The notes under the pieces are model-generated. The model was not told where the DNA came from, did not search any database, and saw only the letters and a list, made by a program, of their open reading frames with translations. Source: Streptomyces atratus (lineage in GTDB: Bacteria; Actinomycetota; Actinomycetes; Streptomycetales; Streptomycetaceae). From it: a stretch of 64,000 nt of DNA. Below are positions 27,352 through 35,391 of the stretch, one piece after another (the stretch's first letter is position 1; every line of letters begins with the position of its first letter). Both the position numbers and the translations under genes were made by a program. The DNA lies in assembly GCF_900119365.1 (NCBI RefSeq), contig NZ_FPJO01000005.1, positions 124,001-188,000 on the forward strand, read 5' to 3'.

Positions 27352-27984
27352 ATGTCCCGTACACACATGTCGCTTTGGCATGTCACACTTCCGGTGCTCG
27401 CCTGTCTCGTCCTCACCGGCTGCTCCTCCGACGCCACGGACGGCTCGTCCGCCGCGACACCCGGCAGTAGCACCACCGCCACGGTCGATGCTCCGGAACA
27501 GACCGGTTCGACGGGGACCGGGAAATCCGAGGATTCCGCGGCAGCCGCCCCCGTCCGCATCAGCATCCCGTCGCTCGGGATCGACAGCGAGCTGATGCGT
27601 CTCGGCCTCAACCAGGACGGCACCGTCGAGGTCCCGCCAGCCGAGAAGGGCATGACCGCCGGCTGGTACACCGGCGGCGCCACTCCCGGCGAGCGCGGCG
27701 CCGCGGTCCTCATCGGGCACAACAACACCCGCTTCGGGAAGGCCGTCTTCCACGATCTGAAGAAGATCGGCAAGGGAGCGGACATCGCCGTCCGCAACGA
27801 CCGCGGCGCGGAACTCCACTTCCGGGTCACCGCCACCGAAACCGTCAGCAAGAAGGCCTTCCCGACCGAGAAGGTCTACGGCGCCACCAACACGCGCACC
27901 CTGCGCCTCATCACCTGCGACGGCGCCTTCGACGACCGGGGCCACCCGGTGGACAACCTCATCGTGTACGCGAACCGGAGCTGA
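27352..27984 (+). CDS. Class F sortase, lipoprotein-type
   Basis: The product has 210 residues. The N-terminus carries a lipobox-like VLACLVLTGCSS, a Ser/Thr-rich linker (about 30-60) and then the sortase barrel (VRISIPSLGIDSELM). Catalytic residues are visible: His123 in AVLIGHNNTRFG and Cys189 in LRLITCDGAFD. The usual TLxTC is ITC here, as in other class E/F enzymes. It attaches surface proteins or processes substrates at the outer face of the membrane. The small anchored protein just upstream is the obvious candidate partner. Confidence 0.88.
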   Translation: MSRTHMSLWHVTLPVLACLVLTGCSSDATDGSSAATPGSSTTATVDAPEQTGSTGTGKSEDSAAAAPVRISIPSLGIDSELMRLGLNQDGTVEVPPAEKGMTAGWYTGGATPGERGAAVLIGHNNTRFGKAVFHDLKKIGKGADIAVRNDRGAELHFRVTATETVSKKAFPTEKVYGATNTRTLRLITCDGAFDDRGHPVDNLIVYANRS

Positions 27985-28177
27985 CGGCGACCGCGACCGC
28001 CTCCCCCGGCGCGTCGTCGACGGTGTGCCGCTGCCGTGGCCCGGCCCGCCGGGCGGCCCGGCCACCAGAAGGCGGGGCCGACGTCGAGGGCTTTCGCGGC
28101 GGGAAGGCGGGCGGGACCGGGACGGCATGCTGAGGCGCGTGGTACGGGCCAGGGTCCTGGTGGTGCGGAGTGCTCAT
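27959..28177 (-). pseudogene. Possible truncated membrane-protein gene start
   Basis: The frame begins MSTPHHQDPGPYHAPQ with GGAG seven bases upstream and has the Pro/His-rich opening common in Streptomyces small membrane proteins. After PPRKPST it turns into Arg/Ala/Gly sequence with no helix and ends inside the convergent sortase gene. I interpret it as a 5' remnant; it could equally be a chance frame. Confidence 0.25.
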
Positions 28178-28222
28178 GATGTGCTCCAAGTCGCTTCTGT
28201 GCGGGGCGGGTTCGGGATGTGA

Positions 28223-28248
28223 GGTCCGCCGCTCCGGAGCGGCGGACC
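28223..28248 (-). terminator. 26-bp perfect palindrome after the DndB-like gene
   Basis: GGTCCGCCGCTCC is followed immediately by its reverse complement. It lies 29 bases beyond the stop of the leftward DndB-like gene and is its likely terminator. The perfect symmetry would also allow dimeric protein binding. Confidence 0.65.
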
Positions 28249-28277
28249 CGAGAGGGTGGGCGTACGCGATCCGGCGT

Positions 28278-29504
28278 CTACTGGCCGCGGATCCGGCGCC
28301 CGGCTTCGGTACCGGGGTAGAGGATCGCGTCGGCGACCCGGCCGCCGGAGTCCTTCACACCGCCGCTGAAGTTGAGGCGTCCGGAGGCGCCCGACTTCGC
28401 TGCCACACCGTCCCAGTAGCGGGCCTCGCGCTCCCACCGGATGTCGGAAAGCAGCCGGTTCAGTTCGTCGGTGCCCAGGGCGTTCACCGGGTCGGCCCAG
28501 GGCGCGGTGTGGTGCACGGCGATGCCGAGCCCGGCGAGCACGGCCGGCGCGGTGAGGGCACTGCGTGAGACGAAGTGCTCGCTGCGGTCGGCGATCAGAC
28601 GGGCCAGCAGCGGCACGACACTCTGCTCGACCTGCTCGGGGCTCGACCCCGCGGGCAGTTCGTCCTCTTGCACGGTCTCCGCCGAGCGGGACAGCCCGCC
28701 GCGCCCGTAGATCGCCGTGATCACGAGTGCCCGGAGCGCGGACAGGGTGATGACCTCGGCATCGGCCTTCCCCACTTGCCGCTTGCTGGCGTTGACGAGC
28801 TTGGTGAACGGCACGAGCTTGCCGTCGATATCGACCTTGACTGCGTCGGCGACGCGGTGTGCGAGGCGGGTGGCGAAGTCCCGCTGGTCCATGGACATGG
28901 CCAGGTTCTTCGCGACGGCGACGCCCTGCACATTGCGGTCGTAGAAGATCTGCCGGGCATCGGCCACGGTCAGGTCCACGTACAGCTCGAACGGCACGCG
29001 CACCTGAGCGAGTTCGGCATAGGTGAGCCCGTACCGCTCGGGATCGTCGTACAGCTCGTGCCACGCGGTCGTCTGCGTCTCGCCGTCGATGGCCACCACG
29101 GACGTGCCCGGCGTGATGGTCAGGGTCCGCAGCCCGGTGCCGGGCAGCAGTTCGTCACTGAGCGCGGCGAGCGGTCCAGCGTGCCAGAACGTGATCGGCG
29201 GGGTTGACCAGCCCGCTCCCAACTCGCCCTTCACACCGTCCGCGATGTACTCGGCGTACGAGCCGACGTTCTTCCCCTTCTGAGTGGACTTCAGCGCCCG
29301 CTGCACGAGCGATCGCAGTTCGGCGTGGCGGCGCACGGCGCCGGACGCGGCCTTGAGCGTCTTCGTGTCCTCCTCGCGGCGGGGCGAGGGCACGAGTTGG
29401 ACGAGCGTCGGTACGGACATGGTCCCGATCACGGCGTCCGCACGGAACGGCATGACGGTGAGCTGGGTTCCCTCGACAACGGCGGTCGGCATGGTGAGAC
29501 GCAT
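28278..29504 (-). CDS. DndB/DGQHR-like protein
   Basis: The product has 408 residues from the ATG at 29504 (GGGGAAA upstream). The DGQHR-type signature is present in divergent form: SVVAIDGETQTTAWHEL near residue 147, then ARQIFYDRNVQGVAVAK and MSMDQRDFATRLAHRVADA. These match the order in DndB and related DGQHR proteins, in which a ring-forming, ParB-like fold contacts DNA or nucleotides. DndB regulates phosphorothioate modification in dnd systems. No dndA, C, D or E is here; the divergent neighbour is a DNA methylase instead. I infer a modification-linked regulator or sensor, not a phosphorothioation system. Confidence 0.65.
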   Translation of the reverse strand: MRLTMPTAVVEGTQLTVMPFRADAVIGTMSVPTLVQLVPSPRREEDTKTLKAASGAVRRHAELRSLVQRALKSTQKGKNVGSYAEYIADGVKGELGAGWSTPPITFWHAGPLAALSDELLPGTGLRTLTITPGTSVVAIDGETQTTAWHELYDDPERYGLTYAELAQVRVPFELYVDLTVADARQIFYDRNVQGVAVAKNLAMSMDQRDFATRLAHRVADAVKVDIDGKLVPFTKLVNASKRQVGKADAEVITLSALRALVITAIYGRGGLSRSAETVQEDELPAGSSPEQVEQSVVPLLARLIADRSEHFVSRSALTAPAVLAGLGIAVHHTAPWADPVNALGTDELNRLLSDIRWEREARYWDGVAAKSGASGRLNFSGGVKDSGGRVADAILYPGTEAGRRIRGQ

Positions 29505-29699
29505 GGCAGTTTCCCCAAAGAATCGGTGAGGCAGCGGACAGGCAGGCCGCAGGGATCGCTTGTCGTTCGGATGGCGGCCACCACCCGGAAGCAACCCCAG
29601 ATAAGCATCACCGTGAAAGCGCTGTCAAACAGCTTGCCTGATTTGACGGCTGGTGTAGTTTGTTAACAGCTCCCCACCGAGAGGCTCAGGACTCGCGCC
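29505..29699. promoter_or_regulatory. Divergent promoter region of the DndB-like and methylase genes
   Basis: This 195-base spacer is visibly more AT-rich than its surroundings between 29590 and 29675. It contains short inverted elements such as GCTGTcaaACAGC and a TTGACG box at 29644 pointing towards the methylase. Both genes start outward from it, so one product (the methylase has an HTH) may control both. Confidence 0.5.
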
Positions 29700-31877
29700 A
29701 TGCCCCAGCCATCCGCACAGGTGACAGCCGCCGAGATCTCACGCATCGCGGGGGTCACACGTGCCACTGTCAGCAATTGGCGCCGACGTCACGACGACTT
29801 CCCCGCCCCTTCGGGAGGCACCGAGAGCAGCCCTCTGTACGACCTGCCGGCCGTGCGCGCCTGGCTGGACGCCCGGGGGCACACGGCAGCGGTCAGCCCG
29901 CTGGAGGAATTGCGTACCTCACTGCGCCTGCACCCGCAGGGCGGTGGCGCGGCAGCGAACCTCCTCCCTCTCGTCCTCACCACCGCCCGTCGCACGCCGG
30001 ACGAGCTGACGGCCCTGACCGAGTTGCCGGACGCCGATCTCGCCGCCCGCGCGAACGGCGCCGTCTCGACGCTCGCCGAGACCGTCCCCGGTGCGGAGGC
30101 CTCCCGCTTCTCGGCCGGAGACGCCCCGGCGCTGCGGGCCCTGGTCCGCTGCGTACGTGACGAGGGCGGCGAAGGAGCACTGGGCGTACTGGCGGAACGG
30201 GAGCTGGAGGACAGTGCCACCAGCGGCACCTACCGGACCCCCGACCCGCTCGCAGATCTCGTGGCCCGACTGGTACCGGGTCCGCCGTCCCGGGTTCTCG
30301 ACCCGGCCTGCGGCAGCGGAACACTGCTCACGGCGGCCGCCCGGCGGGGCGCGACGGAGCTGTACGGCCAGGACAGCGTGCCGGTCCAGGCCCGGCGCAG
30401 CGCGGTGGCCCTGATGCTGGCCGCCCCGGACGCGACGGTGACCGTCCATACCGGCGACAGCCTCCGCGCCGACGCCTTCGGCGGGCTCGCCATCGACGCC
30501 GTCCTGTGCAACCCGCCCTACGGCGACCGGGACTGGGGCCACGACGAGCTGGCCTACGACCCGCGCTGGGCGTACGGCGTACCGGCGCGCGCCGAGTCCG
30601 AGCTGGCCTGGGTCCAGCACGCACTCGCCCATCTCGTACCTGGCGGCCATGCCGTCCTGATCCTTCCGCCCGCCACGGCTTCCCGTGCATCGGGCCGCCG
30701 CGTACGGATGGAGCTGGTACGCAGCGGAGCCCTGCGCGCGGTCGTCGCCCTGCCGGCCGGAGCGGCGGCCCCTCTGCACGTGGGTCTGCAGATCTGGGTC
30801 CTGCAACGGCCGGAGCCTAGCGGCCCGGAGCGGAGATCCGTGCTCTTCGTCGATACGTCCGAGGAGCCCGGCACGGTGCGGGCCGGGGGCACGACGGAGG
30901 CCGGTTCTCGCGGGGGCACCCGGGGCGGCGGCCGGGCTTCCCTGGACTGGACGGCTCTGACGGACCGAGTACTCACCGCGTGGGCAGCCTTCACGGATGC
31001 CCCGGACGAGTTCACCGACGAACCCGGCATCGCGCGCGCCGTCCCGGTGGTCGACCTCATCGGCGACCTCATCGACCTCTCCCCCGCCCGGCATGTACGT
31101 GTCTCCCGCACCGACATCGAACCGGCGGAGCTCGCCCGGGAAACGGACGACAGCCGCCGACGCCTCGTCGCCGCCGCGGGCTCGCTGGGCAGGGCGGCGG
31201 GTCACGTCGGCTGGCAGGCGGCCGGACCGGTGGCACGGGAGTGGCGTACGGCGACGGCATCGGACCTGGCACGGGGCGGCGCGCTCACGCTGCTGCGTAC
31301 GGCCCCCGACGCGAAGGAGCCCAAGGAACCACAGGGCGCACCCTCCGTGCCGACCGCCACCGCAGTCCTGACCGGCGAGGACATCGCGCGCGGCACGGAC
31401 CCGACCGGCGACCCGTCCGGACTGCGCCCGGACTCCACCCCGGTGATCGCTGCGGGCGATGTGCTCGTCCGGTCGCTCGCGGGCGGCAGCGGACCGATGG
31501 TCCGGGTGGCGGCCGAGTCGGACGAGGGGGCGCTTCTCGGCCGGCAGGTCCACCTCTTCCGGCCCGATCCCGCGCGGCTCGACCCGTGGTTCCTCGCGGG
31601 CTTCCTGGGCGCGGAGGAGAACATCGCCGGCGCATCGACCGGGAGCACGATCCTGCACGTAAGTCCGGGCCGACTGCGCGTGCCGCTGCTACCGCTGGAG
31701 GAGCAGCGCCGGTACGGGGAAGCGTTCCGCCGCGTCCACGAGCTGGGGGCGGAGGCGCGACGCACGACGGAGCTGGCCGAGCAGACGGCCCGGCTGCTGG
31801 CGAGCGGGCTGACGGGCGGCGGGCTGATCCCGTCGTCGACCGGCACCGGGCCGTCCGTCCCGTCCGATTCGGCCTGA
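29700..31877 (+). CDS. N-6 adenine DNA methylase with N-terminal HTH and specificity-like C-terminus
   Basis: The product has 725 residues. Residues 8-60 form a MerR/Xis-like helix-turn-helix (TAAEISRIAGVTRATVSNWR). A type I/IIG-type N6-adenine methylase domain follows, with motif I RVLDPACGSGTLLTAA near residue 200 and motif IV VLCNPPYGDRDW. The last 170 residues resemble an HsdS half: ITAAGDVLVRS-like opening, then HVSPGRLRVPLLPLEEQRRY and a coiled-coil tail. One polypeptide therefore carries modification and DNA recognition. No nuclease domain is visible. It lies 89 bases upstream of hsdM, perhaps co-transcribed. It could be a solitary regulatory or protective methylase. Confidence 0.85.
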   Translation: MPQPSAQVTAAEISRIAGVTRATVSNWRRRHDDFPAPSGGTESSPLYDLPAVRAWLDARGHTAAVSPLEELRTSLRLHPQGGGAAANLLPLVLTTARRTPDELTALTELPDADLAARANGAVSTLAETVPGAEASRFSAGDAPALRALVRCVRDEGGEGALGVLAERELEDSATSGTYRTPDPLADLVARLVPGPPSRVLDPACGSGTLLTAAARRGATELYGQDSVPVQARRSAVALMLAAPDATVTVHTGDSLRADAFGGLAIDAVLCNPPYGDRDWGHDELAYDPRWAYGVPARAESELAWVQHALAHLVPGGHAVLILPPATASRASGRRVRMELVRSGALRAVVALPAGAAAPLHVGLQIWVLQRPEPSGPERRSVLFVDTSEEPGTVRAGGTTEAGSRGGTRGGGRASLDWTALTDRVLTAWAAFTDAPDEFTDEPGIARAVPVVDLIGDLIDLSPARHVRVSRTDIEPAELARETDDSRRRLVAAAGSLGRAAGHVGWQAAGPVAREWRTATASDLARGGALTLLRTAPDAKEPKEPQGAPSVPTATAVLTGEDIARGTDPTGDPSGLRPDSTPVIAAGDVLVRSLAGGSGPMVRVAAESDEGALLGRQVHLFRPDPARLDPWFLAGFLGAEENIAGASTGSTILHVSPGRLRVPLLPLEEQRRYGEAFRRVHELGAEARRTTELAEQTARLLASGLTGGGLIPSSTGTGPSVPSDSA

Positions 31878-31966
31878 ACGGCACCACTGCCTTCACGCAT
31901 CCATCACACTTGTCCGAACCCGCTCCGGTTGGGGTGGGCGGGTCCGAAAGGAAACCGGGGAATCCC

Positions 31967-34081
31967 TTGAACAGCAGCAAGCACACGGAGCTGGCGAACC
32001 ACGCCTGGTCCGTCGCCGACCTCCTGCGCGGCGATTACAAGCAGTCGGACTACGGAAAGGTCATCCTTCCGTTCACGGTGCTGCGCCGCCTGGAGTGCGT
32101 CCTGGAGCCGACGCGCGACAAGGTCGTGGAGGAGGCCGCCCGGTGCGAGGAGCAGGACCTCGACCCTGACTACTTCCTTCCGCGGGCGTCGGGCCACTCC
32201 TTCTACAACACGAGCGGCCTGACCCTGAAGAAGATCGCCGGCGACCCGGACAACGCCGCCGCCAACCTTCAGGTGTACATCGCGGGCTTCTCGCCCAACG
32301 CCCGTGAGGTCCTGGAGAAGTACGAGTTCGCCCAGCAGATCCGCAAGCTCGACGGCGCGAACCTTCTCTACCAGGTCATCGGCAGGTTCACGGACCTGGA
32401 CCTGCGCCCCGAGGTCGTGTCCAACCACAACATGGGCTACATCTTCGAGGAGCTGATCCGCCGCTTCTCCGAGCAGTCCAACGAGACCGCGGGTGAGCAC
32501 TTCACCCCGCGCGAAGTCATCAAGCTGATGGTCAACCTGCTGATCGCCCCGGACGGCGACGCGCTCAGTATCCCCGGCGTCGTCCGCACGGTCCTGGATC
32601 CGGCCTGCGGCACGGGCGGCATGCTCAGCGCGGCCGAGGAACACATCAGGGCGTACAACAAGGACGCCACGGTGGAGGTGTACGGCCAGGAGCTCAACCC
32701 GGAGTCCTGGGCGATCTGCCGGTCCGACCTGATGATCAAGGGCCAGGACCCGGAGAACATCGCCTCCGGCAACTCCTTCTCCGACGACGGCCACGCGCGG
32801 GAGAAGTTCGACTACTTGCTGGCCAACCCGCCATTCGGCGTGGCGTGGAAAAAGGTCCAGGAGGAGGTCGAGTACGAGCACAGGAACCTCGGCGACTCCG
32901 GACGCTTCGGCGCGGGCCTGCCCCGTATCAGCGACGGCTCGCTGCTCTTCCTCCAGCACATGGTCTCGAAGATGAAGCCGGTGGACGTGAAGGGCGGGGG
33001 CGGTTCGCGCATCGCCGTCGTCTTCAACGGCTCCCCGCTCTTCTCGGGCGCGGCTGGCTCGGGTGAGTCGGAGATCCGCCGCTGGATCCTGGAGAACGAC
33101 TGGCTGGAGGCGATCGTCGCCCTGCCGGACCAGCTCTTCTACAACACAGGGATCTCGACTTACTTCTGGATTCTGACGAACCGTAAGGACGCCGAACACA
33201 AGCGCAAGGTCGTCCTGTTGGACGCCCGCGACCAGTGGGTGAAGATGCGCAAGTCGCTCGGCGACAAGCGCAAGGAGCTGGGCGATGGCACGGGCGGCAA
33301 GCCGAACCACATCGGCGACATCACCCGCCTGTACGGGGACGCAGTGGCAGCCGCGGCGGACCCGGAACACCCGATGCACGCCAAGGTGAAGGTCTTCGAC
33401 AACACGGCCTTCGGCTACCAGCGGATCACGGTCGAACGGCCGCTGAAGCTGTGCTTCGAGCTGACGGACGACACGCTGGCGGCGCTGCTGGCATCGAAGC
33501 CGGTGCAGAAGTGGGCGGAGGAGCGCTTCCTGCCGCACGAACCGGAATTGGCCGCGAAGGTGAAGGCCCGCCGGAAGCTGACGGACGAGGAAGAGGCGCA
33601 GTTCCGGAAGCTGGCGGAGGCCGAGGCACAGGTACTCGGGGACGCGCTGGCCCCGCTGCTGGGTACAGAGTGGGCCACCAAATCCGAGGCGCAGGTCGCG
33701 GTACGGAACGCCATGGCGGAAGCCGGCGTCCAGGGCCCGACGGGCGCACCGTTCACGAAGGCACTGCGGGACACGGTGGGCGTACGGGCCCCGGAGGGCG
33801 AGGTGCAGACCCTCAAGGGCGAGACGGAACCGGACAGCGAGCTACGGGACTCCGAGAATGTGCCGCTCGGCAAGGACGTGGAGGAGTACCTGAAGCGAGA
33901 GGTGCACCCGCACGTGCCGGACGCATGGATCGACCACACGAAGACGAAGGTGGGGTACGAGATCCCGTTCACGCGGCACTTCTACGTGTACGAGCCGCCG
34001 CGGCCGTTGGCGGAGATCGACGCGGAGCTGAAGGCGCTTGAGGCCGAGATCCAGACGCTGCTGGGCGAGGTGACGGAATGA
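31967..34081 (+). CDS. hsdM: Type I restriction-modification methyltransferase subunit
   Basis: The product has 704 residues from a TTG start (NSSKHTELANHAWSVADLLR), the first start codon that gives the normal HsdM N-terminus. Motifs are FTPREVIKLMVNLL, VLDPACGTGGMLSAAEEHI (SAM binding) and LLANPPFGVAWKKV (catalytic NPPF). The protein is longer than typical HsdM (about 500-550) owing to a C-terminal helical extension after residue 530. It methylates adenine in the HsdS-defined site and is required for restriction by HsdR. The ATGA overlap with hsdS shows translational coupling. Confidence 0.95.
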   Translation: MNSSKHTELANHAWSVADLLRGDYKQSDYGKVILPFTVLRRLECVLEPTRDKVVEEAARCEEQDLDPDYFLPRASGHSFYNTSGLTLKKIAGDPDNAAANLQVYIAGFSPNAREVLEKYEFAQQIRKLDGANLLYQVIGRFTDLDLRPEVVSNHNMGYIFEELIRRFSEQSNETAGEHFTPREVIKLMVNLLIAPDGDALSIPGVVRTVLDPACGTGGMLSAAEEHIRAYNKDATVEVYGQELNPESWAICRSDLMIKGQDPENIASGNSFSDDGHAREKFDYLLANPPFGVAWKKVQEEVEYEHRNLGDSGRFGAGLPRISDGSLLFLQHMVSKMKPVDVKGGGGSRIAVVFNGSPLFSGAAGSGESEIRRWILENDWLEAIVALPDQLFYNTGISTYFWILTNRKDAEHKRKVVLLDARDQWVKMRKSLGDKRKELGDGTGGKPNHIGDITRLYGDAVAAAADPEHPMHAKVKVFDNTAFGYQRITVERPLKLCFELTDDTLAALLASKPVQKWAEERFLPHEPELAAKVKARRKLTDEEEAQFRKLAEAEAQVLGDALAPLLGTEWATKSEAQVAVRNAMAEAGVQGPTGAPFTKALRDTVGVRAPEGEVQTLKGETEPDSELRDSENVPLGKDVEEYLKREVHPHVPDAWIDHTKTKVGYEIPFTRHFYVYEPPRPLAEIDAELKALEAEIQTLLGEVTE

Positions 34082-35391
34082 GTTCCGTGTTGGGCGTCCC
34101 CCTCCCTGACTCGTGGTCTGTGGCTCCACTGAAGCATGTGTCTTCCGTGCTAAATCGTGGGTCTGCCCCGAATTACGTGGACGAGGGGCCAGTGCGGGCC
34201 ATCAGCCAAGCCGCGAACCAAACAGGAGGCCTCGACTGGTCACGTACCCGCTTCCATGACTTCAGTGGCGATCCAAAAAAGCTCAAGGGCTACCTTCTCC
34301 CAAACGATGTGCTCATCAACTCCACAGGCACAGGAACTTTGGGACGCATCGGATACTTCAGCAAGTCGCCAGACGGGCTCCCATGCATGGCAGACAGCCA
34401 TGTCACAATTTCCCGAGCCAAGTCGGACGAGCTGGATGCGCGATTCTCCTACTATTGGCTAGGTTCGCGCCCCTTCCAGGAGTACGTCTACGCAGCACTC
34501 GTAGTTGGAGCAACGAACCAGATCGAGCTCAACCGGGACCGGCTTGGTGATGCGCCCATCCCACTGCCCCCACTGGAGGAGCAGCGCCGCATCGCCGACT
34601 TCCTCGACGCAGAGACCGCACACATGTCGAAGCTCACCGCTGCACTTCAGCGCTTCGAGCAGGAAGTGCGAGAGCGCGAGCGCGCCGTTCTGGCGAGGCT
34701 ACTCAACGCGGGTGCCCAACATCCACAGAGCGATCTGCCCTCAGGATGGCGATGGACCCCGCTCATGCATCTCACGAACCAACTCCGGCAAATCATGTAT
34801 GGGATCGTTTTGCCTGGACCGAATGTGGCTGACGGCGTGCCCATCGTGAAGGGCGGGGACGTCGCCGCGAATCGCCTTTCGCTCGAAACCCTAAACCGGA
34901 CGACTCATCAGATTGAGTCCGGGTATGAAAGATCGCGACTTGCAGGCGGAGACCTGGTCATCGCCATTCGCGGGAGTGTTGGTGAAGTTGCAGTAGTTCC
35001 GACCGAGCTCACCGGCGCCAACCTCACCCAAGATGCAGCCCGAATCTCCGTCGGGCCTTCCACTGACGCCAAATGGCTGCGACTTGCCCTCGAATCCCCT
35101 CTAGTCATTCACCAAATCCAACAACGTGTGACAGGTGCCACGATTAAGGGCATCAACATTTGGGACCTCAAGCGGGTTCTGGTACCCACTCCCAGCTCAC
35201 CCTGTCAGCGAGACTTGGCCGAGGAGGCTGGCCGCACGATGGCAACGCACGAGACCTTGAGGTCCCGCGTGGCGCAGCATCGCAAATTGGTAGCCGAACG
35301 CCGCCAAGCCCTCATCACCGCCGCCGTAACCGGCCAGTTCGACGTCTCCACCGCCAGCGGCCGCAACGTAACGGACGGAGTATCGGCATGA
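34078..35391 (+). CDS. hsdS: Type I restriction-modification specificity subunit
   Basis: The product has 437 residues. It has two target-recognition domains (about 1-165 and 220-375), each followed by a conserved coiled-coil spacer: PIPLPPLEEQRRIADFLDAE and later the helix ending KLVAERRQALITAAVTGQFD. The two domains determine the halves of a bipartite DNA target. Base composition drops visibly through most of the gene compared with hsdM and hsdR, and rare AT-rich codons appear, as expected for horizontally shuffled recognition domains. It overlaps hsdM (ATGA) and hsdR (ATGA). Confidence 0.95.
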   Translation: MSSVLGVPLPDSWSVAPLKHVSSVLNRGSAPNYVDEGPVRAISQAANQTGGLDWSRTRFHDFSGDPKKLKGYLLPNDVLINSTGTGTLGRIGYFSKSPDGLPCMADSHVTISRAKSDELDARFSYYWLGSRPFQEYVYAALVVGATNQIELNRDRLGDAPIPLPPLEEQRRIADFLDAETAHMSKLTAALQRFEQEVRERERAVLARLLNAGAQHPQSDLPSGWRWTPLMHLTNQLRQIMYGIVLPGPNVADGVPIVKGGDVAANRLSLETLNRTTHQIESGYERSRLAGGDLVIAIRGSVGEVAVVPTELTGANLTQDAARISVGPSTDAKWLRLALESPLVIHQIQQRVTGATIKGINIWDLKRVLVPTPSSPCQRDLAEEAGRTMATHETLRSRVAQHRKLVAERRQALITAAVTGQFDVSTASGRNVTDGVSA

